Of a stretch of DNA of 64,000 nucleotides, positions 57,270 through 64,000 are shown in pieces. The notes below the pieces were generated by a model. The model made no database searches. It was not told where the DNA came from and was given only the letters and a program-made list of their open reading frames with translations. Position 1 is the stretch's first letter. Every line of letters begins with the position of its first letter. A program made the position numbers and the translations under genes. The stretch is from Gonocerus acuteangulatus. Its lineage: Eukaryota; Arthropoda; Insecta; Hemiptera; Coreidae. Where the stretch lies: contig OX328124.1 in NCBI GenBank assembly GCA_946811695.1, positions 95,627,304 to 95,691,303 of the forward strand, written 5' to 3'.

Positions 57270-58615
57270 TCTCAAATATGTTAGTGCTGTATATAAATGC
57301 TGCTTTGAGAAAGCTTAACTGTCAATTCATGTGAAATGTCCAAGTTAACCGAGTGTCAAGTAATTTTTTCCTAATAGAAATAAATATTAAATAATATCTT
57401 CTTCAAACATAACAAAATAAAAGTTTGAAAGTTAACATTCTGGACTCTTAAAAATATTTTTTTCTTTGTTTTGGGGCATCGCCTGCCAACATAATTTATT
57501 GATACCAGTCCCTCCCCTATTAGGCGTGCTTTGTTACGAGGGGCTGCTTCACTTTAGATGTAAGTGTGTAAGTGTAGGCTATAATATACTCGTAGCTGTG
57601 GGTCACATAAGTCTTGGGAGTCTTCTTCCCGGCGTGCCATAATTACAATTCTTATAAGGGCCTATCAAAAGTATTATTAGTATTTCATATTTATAAACTT
57701 ACATTAAATGTCGAGTGTAGTAACTCAAGAAAGTAATTATTGTGAAAATGATAGCAGTTTTCAGGAATTTTCCTTCTTATGTTTATATTATTGTGACAAT
57801 GTTTATCTATAAACCCCTTCTAATTAACTCCATTAAAGTAGTTAGCACTAGACTTTTAGTGGATCAGGTACTAGACATTTTTACGAACATGATGAATTTC
57901 AATGAAAAAAGAGGTGAAAAAAAAATTGAAAGGAACAAGGAGATAGGCGAGTTGAAAGGCCTAACAAAAATATGGGCTACCGGAAGGAATATTTATCGCC
58001 AACAATATTAAGGTAGGAGCTGACCAGCTTTCCTTGTGGTGCTTTATTGGAAACCATTCGAGCAGTGGCCTTATAGTCTAGAATTAGCTCAAATCGTTTC
58101 TCCTTTCCTGGCAGCTTACCGCAAGGACGAGCAATATTTCAAGATAAATCAAAGACTCTCATGATGACGACAATTAGACGAAATTGTTTCAGTAATTTTG
58201 AGTCTATTAAATTTTCTTCTTTGTTTTTCTTCTTTCCTGGCATTTTTTACCAATGCTTAGGTGGGGATAGAGTTTCATTTCACTTTCAATAAAAATGTAT
58301 TTTCAGATGAACCGGGGGGAGACATTCAAATTCTTCAAGAAAAAGTCTCCTGATTCCAGATGTCCAGCTGATCAAGGCAAAGATGTAAATTCTGAAAAAC
58401 CTCAGCGATTTGAATCAAGAAACCGAGCTACTTTTTGGTCCAGAAACCAATCTGTACTCAAATTCTGACAGAAATTCAGTCTATGTGGGAAATGAATTAG
58501 CCATCGAAATTTATCTCAACCAGTTGCAACATTACTTCAAACTGGGCCGTCTTACTGAAGCAAATCGCCGTTCACATTCTGACCAAGATTCAGCATTTTT
58601 GTCTCAACATTTCAA
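57270..58615. other. Unassigned sequence, no gene seen
   Basis: The frames at 57742-58011 (89 codons) and 58410-58625 (71 codons) have ordinary composition but no recognisable domain. I leave them uncalled. Confidence 0.35.
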
Positions 58616-58619
58616 ACTA

Positions 58620-58994
58620 CAGTAAACTTCCTCTGATCCGGCACGCTTGATAATACGGCACTGCAGGGGCGGCAAGGCCAAACATGAAAATTGCGCCTAT
58701 TCAGTTCTTATGCATTACCCCTAACAACCCCGTGGAGCCCAACGGGGTCGTAGGAAAATTTCCGGAAACTTATCCGTGATCAAATACGTACTTGTTGCTA
58801 GTTCAATTTATAGCTTTCGACTGAGGCAGTATAATTCTGTAATTACATTAAATACGTACTAGTCTCATAGTCTAAATTTCGTTTAATTTTCACCTGTATC
58901 CATTTTTTTTGCGACATGCATCCGATAGTTCGGAATATTTGATAATCCGGTATGCTTCAAGTCTCGAACGTGCCAGATTAAAGGAAGTTTACGG
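58620..58994. mobile_element. pogo-like MITE, 375 bp
   Basis: CAGTAAACTTCCTCTGATCC and GGCAC at the left are mirrored by GTGCC-AGATTAAAGGAAGTTTAC-GG at the right. TA is at 58618-58619 and 58995-58996. Sub-terminal TGATAATACGGCA and TTGATAATCCGGTA are inverted/related repeats. A different end family from the 40141 element but the same CAGT-AAAC-TC plan. Confidence 0.75.
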
Positions 58995-58999
58995 TATAT

Positions 59000-59510
59000 C
59001 TAGATTTTTTCCATCAAAACATTAGCTTTGGGGTATCTGCTGGGATTCCCATCGTTTCTAAAAGGAAGAGATTTTCCAGGAACCCATCCTCAACCTACTC
59101 CATACATGCAAGTGAGGATCAGAAGGGAATGTGAGCAATTTCCAAATAACAATCCCACTCTACTAGGAGTTCTTCTAGGAAATGGCGAAGGAAAACCAGT
59201 TGTCCAAACGGCGGCATGGGTCAATGATCATTTACACAAATGCAGGGGCACGCTGAGATTTATGAGTGACAACAACCGGGGGAAGGAAGGGCCGACTAAC
59301 TCCCTTTAAAGATTTTTTCTTTATTTTTTCCCCCGGGAGGGTTGGGTCAGGCGGCGGCTTAGACAAGGGTCAAGTTGGCAAAAAGCTACCCTTCTTCCCA
59401 CTACAAGGGTAGCTGCCAATCACCTTCCAAGCTCCATAATGGAAATAATAATTAATTAACTATAGTGTGAGAAGGATTTACGGAAGACAATGCAACGCCA
59501 TGTTTTTTAA
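59000..59510. other. Unassigned sequence, one open frame
   Basis: The 93-codon frame at 59028-59309 is polar and proline/asparagine-containing with no known domain. Its end overlaps the GC-richer repeat related to 55535-55860. Confidence 0.35.
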
Positions 59511-59512
59511 CG

Positions 59513-60432
59513 CGGTTCATCCCTCCCTCCATAGGGAGGAATCCCGAATATGAGGTTGATCTCATCATGCAATCCGGAGGAGTCTAGAAATGTTTACGTG
59601 TCAGAACCCATACATCATGGAAATAAGGGTGGTTCAAATTTGTATATGTATATGAGAATGTGAGTGTACGTACATACTCCTGTATGGGTACATATATACA
59701 TGTATACATATGTATGGGTCGCTCTCAAGCTGGGTCAGTAATGCACCGATTTTAAACTTGGAACAATAATATTTTGTGTGGCTCCAAAGCACAAGTTCGT
59801 TAACAAGCAGAATCTGCCCACCAGAAAGTAAATGCTTAACACCTAGAAAGTATTGGTATCTTTGCTTTGAACTGCTATTTACGTTTGTTTTATTAAGTTT
59901 TATATTGCTCGTTGTTTATATAATTGGTTATATCAGTAAATTGAATTTGCTAGTAAACAATATATTTAAAATTAGAACGAATTTTTGGTTGTTTGTAATA
60001 TTGCTTTGGGGCGAGCGCAACCATCAATCAAAGTTCGAGCGCACCAAAGAGTTTATTTTCTGGTATCTTCGTTCAGGCGGCCAAAGAATAGTACTGACCA
60101 TACTATCTTCCTTATGGTCAAGAATCAGATAACAGTATCTGACTCTCTGGAAACTCGTGGCCTATAAAGAGTACTGATTTTTTTTTTTTTTTTTTTTTTT
60201 TTTTCCGCAATATCGCCTTCCAAACAGGAGTCAAAGAGGCCGAGTGAGTAATTTCTGCAATCTAAGCTTACACAATGGTGCCTGAATCTCAGATATCTTC
60301 AGAATTCATTAGATTAAGTTTAGCGTTTTTACAAAATATTAAGCACACTTATTCCAAGCTTTGCACATGGCACCAGGCATATGAATGGAAACGCGCTAAG
60401 ATGGCGCAATCCTGCGAGTTTTTTTTTAAATT
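59513..60432 (+). repeat. R-family dispersed repeat, copy 3
   Basis: AACGCGGTTCATCCCTCCCT, CCATAGGGAGGAATCCCG, GTTGATCTCATCATGCAATC and GGTTCAAATTTGTATATG at the left; GGAAACGCGCTAAGATGGCG and CAATCCTGCGAGT at the right. The middle (59780-60250) does not follow the 13-kb copy, so it has been replaced or has diverged. A 26-nt T run interrupts at 60179-60204. Confidence 0.6.
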
Positions 60433-60854
60433 ATTTAATAACTTTAATTCTAATAACCACGTTCTTTTTTCTTGTAAATTATTTGTATATTCAAAATTAA
60501 ACGTACCTGCGTTGATAAATTTATTCCTTCAGAAAAATATGCAGAAACTTACAAAATGCGGCGAACAGCCTCTGAGCATGCAAACAGGTTGTAAGGTGTC
60601 TGGAATGGTCAAACATTTGACCTGCTGATTCTAGTAGGTCAAAAGTATGAAAAATACAGCCTCGTTCGAGGGAGAATTGCCATTACCTAAGGCATTTGTG
60701 TTTCTCATTTTGCCCATTGTATTCACAAAATTTGTTTAAAAGGAGACATTGAGAAACCAATTCTGTTACCAAGTAAGCATGAATACTACTCATTATGTCA
60801 CAGAAGACGAGAACTAACCCACATTTGTTGTCAACAAGATACTACGAAGAAAAT

Positions 60855-61060
60855 ACCGAAATCGTAGGAACTGTGTCATCTTAGCGCGTTTTCATAACTT
60901 CTCCCTGGTGACATTTAGAAAGCTTGTGATAAGTGTACATAATATTTTGATAAGGTTTAAACACCTACCCTCATGAAAGTCGGAGAGAAGTGAGATGTTG
61001 GCGCCATTATGAACTGAAAATGATGGTAGAACCGCAATTGTAAATTATAATATTTAGTTA
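60855..61060 (-). repeat. R-family right end, reversed
   Basis: GTAGGAACTGTGTCATCTTA with GCGCGTTTTC, ACATAATATTTTGATAAGGT and GTTGGCGCCATTATGAACTG match 51900-52420 in order. Confidence 0.6.
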
Positions 61061-61324
61061 AGCACCAAGTACCAAAACCATGGTTTAAACCACTTGCATT
61101 CTCAACACCTCTTATATAAATAAATAAATAAAATATATATAAATTCTAACGACCGTTTTTTTTCTTCAGGTTCTTCCTTACAGAAATGGTTGACAAACCT
61201 TCAATACTAAAATTAAACATTAAGAAATAATAATTCCAACGCCTGAAGAATATGGAAGTCCACTGTCAAATCACAGAACGGTTTGATTACGCTAGACGCC
61301 TAGAGGAAAATTGTGAAATATTAT

Positions 61325-61425
61325 TTATTTTTAATTTTAACATCTCTTTATTAATAACACAGATTTTTGGGATAAGTTATCTACAGGTTAGCACCTAACC
61401 AGAATAGAGAAACGTTTTGTTAACG
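61325..61425 (-). mobile_element. Type B SINE, old core-plus-tail fragment
   Basis: The minus strand reads GCTAACCTGTAGATAACTTA, CCCAAAAATCTGTG and TTATTAATAAAGAGATGTTA with AAAATTAAAAATAAATA, matching the core and tail of 8107-8304 with several changes. Confidence 0.6.
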
Positions 61426-61429
61426 CCTA

Positions 61430-62160
61430 TAACTCATGATTATAATAATATGTATCTAAATTTTATTGAATATAGATAAATTGAGAAAATTAATCTCAAG
61501 GATGCAGAAAAAAAAAAACATTTCCTGCATTAATGATTAAACTACAAATGGACAAACAGCAAGTCATACGAAACACAAAAACATGATTACCTTCGATCAT
61601 TCGGTCAATTGATGGATTGCATGATTCTCACAATTTTTTATGGAATCAATAATGAACGGATAGTCCTTGTGTGACAAGGTAAACACAATCAGCCCCTCAT
61701 TTATATAATGGCTTCAGCTGACAAATCGTTCACGTGTATTCCCATACAATACAAAAACCATTAAAATTATACACATCACGAGACAGATAATCTATTTATT
61801 CAAGAAAAATAAATTCCTTCTTTACAAAAAAAATCAGAAATCAATAAGATTTGAGGCACACGGTAATTTCATTTTTTTGTTAAAAGAAAGTGTCGGCGGA
61901 TTCCTTAGAAATGACTTATTATGTTTTGTTGTTATGGTAAGACACAGGTCATTGTAGATAAAACATGGTACTAACAAAAAAGGCTGCCCTCGACATTCTA
62001 TTTCGTAATGAGGAACATAATCTAATGTTGTAAATGTTCGTAAAACATCAGACAACATATCGCTCACTTTATTCAACAACATCATATGTAAAATAACGTT
62101 CCTTAGGAGAACGATTTTAAAAACAAAGAAGATCGGATTAGAATAGACTGATTATTTTGA
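61430..62160. other. Unassigned AT-rich sequence
   Basis: No gene recognised; the minus-strand frame at 61834-62085 has no known domain. Confidence 0.4.
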
Positions 62161-62164
62161 CTAA

Positions 62165-62881
62165 GGGGGCACCTACATTGGACCTGACCCGATAGCTACC
62201 CACTGTCGGAAGAAAAACAAACACATGCATGTCAATGGAGGTGCCCACATTGGTCCCGATGCCGATGGCCACCGATTCTTGGCCGTTGAAACTTGTTTGT
62301 TTCTAGACCGATTTCGGACCGACGACGCAAAATGGCTCCAAACGACGTATTGTGTTTCAAAAAAACTCTACAGCCTCTACATCTTAACTGATTTCAATGC
62401 ATTCTTTTTTTAAATGAAAGCTAATAAAAGTTAGAAAAACTTTGTCAATTCACATTTTTGTTTCCCTTGCTTATTAAATTACGTGAAAAGATGTTCATAA
62501 TCATCCAATGTTTATAACCTTCTAGCTACCTTTCTTATAAATAATTTTAAAATATGAATACTAATGTCATATAGTAGTGTAACAGTTAAAAATTAACTGT
62601 TACACTAAGATTTATTTTTTCGGGACTGATATACTTCCAGAAGATTGATTGCCCATTCAACTCCTCCTTTATACCTCCAACATTCAACCTAATCGAAGGT
62701 TTCTATGCTTATTAGGTGTTTTTTTCTTAAATTAATCACACATTTTCACTTCACTACGACGAGCTGTGACTAAATCGGGTCGGATCGGGTCGGGACCAAT
62801 GTAGGCACTCACGTCGGCCGTTGTCAGTCAAACGAAATCGGATAGGATCGGGAGAAATACGGGTCCAATGTCGGTGCAGCC
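62165..62881. mobile_element. DNA element with doubled inverted ends
   Basis: Each side carries two versions of the same end word. Left: GCACCTACATTGGACCTGAC and GGTGCCCACATTGGTCCCGA. Right, inverted: TCGGGACCAATGTAGGCAC and GGGTCCAATGTCGGTGCAGC. The GC-rich (A)TTGG(A/T)CCC(G)A motif thus appears four times around an AT-rich centre, which has a 14-bp hairpin (AGTGTAACAGTTAA/TTAACTGTTACACT, 62575-62606). No clear target duplication. Class unknown; non-autonomous DNA transposon likely. Confidence 0.65.
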
Positions 62882-62889
62882 GAAGCCAA

Positions 62890-63590
62890 AATATGTCGTT
62901 TTGCAGTAATATTTAAAGCTTTAAATATTTAACCGACAGATTCAACTTCTATTAGATTTCTAGTTCATTTGACTAGATAAGTAATTTCTTTTGAAGAAGA
63001 CAATTACTTAGTTTAAAAGATAATTCTAATCCTTAAAAGTACCCCTGACAAAGAGAGTTTCTTACTTTGTTCATAGCAAATAAGCCATTATAAAAATAAA
63101 TATGAGATTTGTGACAGTTTTTAAATGGGATATTATTAAATCATACATATTACAAACATTTATATATTATTTTGTAAAGGGATGGAAGGTGGAGAGTAAT
63201 TTAATAAAGTTCCAGTGGCAAATATTTCACATTCCGAGTTTTATCCTTCATGAATAGAGTTTTATTTCATATTGCGAGCCGGGGAGCTTTGCATCGAGTT
63301 ATAACAGGCTTGAAATATGAGATAGTAGAAAAGCGGATTTAAGCCGAGAAAAGTAGAAGGTACTTAAACATATAACTTATACGACTGGAGAGGAGAAGGT
63401 AGGTGTCGGCCTGGGCTGTGGGTTCCTTGTTTCGCATAGGCAATACCTCCACTCAACCAACCGGTTCCTCTTTTTATGCTCTCTGCCTTCTGTGCGCATT
63501 CGTACATGTATGCCATCGCTCCCAGCTACAAAGAAAGGAATTCTCGATACAAAGAAAAAATTGAATGTACAGGCTGCAACGGAAAACAAA
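62890..63590. other. Unassigned sequence, no gene seen
   Basis: Opposing 70-codon frames near 63377-63694 overlap. No domain. Confidence 0.4.
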
Positions 63591-63594
63591 AGTC

Positions 63595-64000
63595 TCACTT
63601 GCAGGAACGTCTTATCTCTGGTGTCATTTTGAAACCTTGGAATAAGTGTATCTACTTAACATTTTGTAAACATTTTCAACACCTGCTTTCATAAAGTCTT
63701 TAGGAAAATTGAGATTTAGGCACCATTGTAGGCCTCTTCGACTTCTGCACGGAAAGCTCTATTATAAACAACCAAAAATTAGTTTGTTTTTTTTAACTGT
63801 GTCATCTTAGCGCGGTTCCGTTCATATCTCTAGTACTATTAGTAAAGGAATAGTAGCAGTTATTGGTGAGGTTTGATCGTTCATGAAAAATATAAAATAA
63901 AATCTCGTGAGAAAATATATTTAAGGCACCACAACAGGAAACTGACAGTATCACGAGAACTCCCCCACCTTCTCAACGTTCGCTCTTGGACGCACTATAA
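63595..64000 (-). repeat. Two R-family right ends in tandem, reversed
   Basis: First unit: GTCTCACTTGCAGGAACGTC, ATCTCTGGTGTCATTTTG, AACATTTTGTAAACATTTTC and GGCACCATTGTAGG. Second unit from about 63797: GTGTCATCTTAGCGCGGTTC, CATATCTCTAGTACTATTAG, AAATATAAAATAAAATC and GGCACCACAACAGGAAACTG, which matches 8515-8730 and 31640-31870. The second unit runs off the window edge. Confidence 0.6.

Overview
This is AT-rich metazoan nuclear DNA, intergenic or from a very large intron. I find no host protein-coding gene, exon, tRNA gene or rRNA gene I would defend. Open frames are short (at most about 150 codons), and the longest run through a satellite, a microsatellite or homopolymers. The transposon mix (tRNA- and 5S rRNA-headed SINEs, a pogo/Tigger element, hAT-type MITEs, Penelope-like fold-back units) fits an invertebrate. 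The 5S-like SINE heads recall arthropod 5S rRNA (GCCAACG start, ACGTTGAATACACCGG), so an arthropod is my best but weakly supported guess.

Layout. 1-5 kb: an old R-family repeat is interrupted by a tail-only SINE, an 851-bp fold-back element with hammerhead-like arms and a 67-bp satellite of about 26 units; two CpG-rich blocks in inverted orientation frame the whole. 5-12 kb: microsatellites, a tRNA-SINE, another fold-back element and a LINE RNase H relic. 12-18.8 kb: a hAT-type MITE, an R-family repeat between a second class of hammerhead-like arms, a 5S-headed SINE and a decayed fold-back element. 20-23 kb: a second 5S-headed SINE and an R2 repeat with about 145-bp internal repeats. 27-30 kb: a 1.5-kb element with perfect 35-bp TIRs and a 565-bp palindrome. 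31-39 kb: R-family copies, one close to the 13-kb copy, plus fold-back elements. 40-41.3 kb: a Tigger element with a transposase remnant and a full tRNA-SINE nested inside. 42-51 kb: a fold-back element, a LINE relic and several hAT/TA-type MITEs, one carrying three SINE pieces. 51-64 kb: an R copy split by a fold-back element, then mariner/pogo-like MITEs and further R ends.

Two themes stand out. First, the SINEs are modular: tRNA-like or 5S-like heads join a shared core (TGTAGATAACCCG) and one of two tails, and one tail, a stem-loop of about 36 nt, occurs alone several times with its own poly(A) tract and target-site duplication. Second, several fold-back elements carry inverted motifs resembling hammerhead ribozyme cores, with 12-13 bp target-site duplications and a loop-less palindromic third stem of 4, 6 or 8 nt. 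All assignments rest on reading the sequence; no database or folding program was run.
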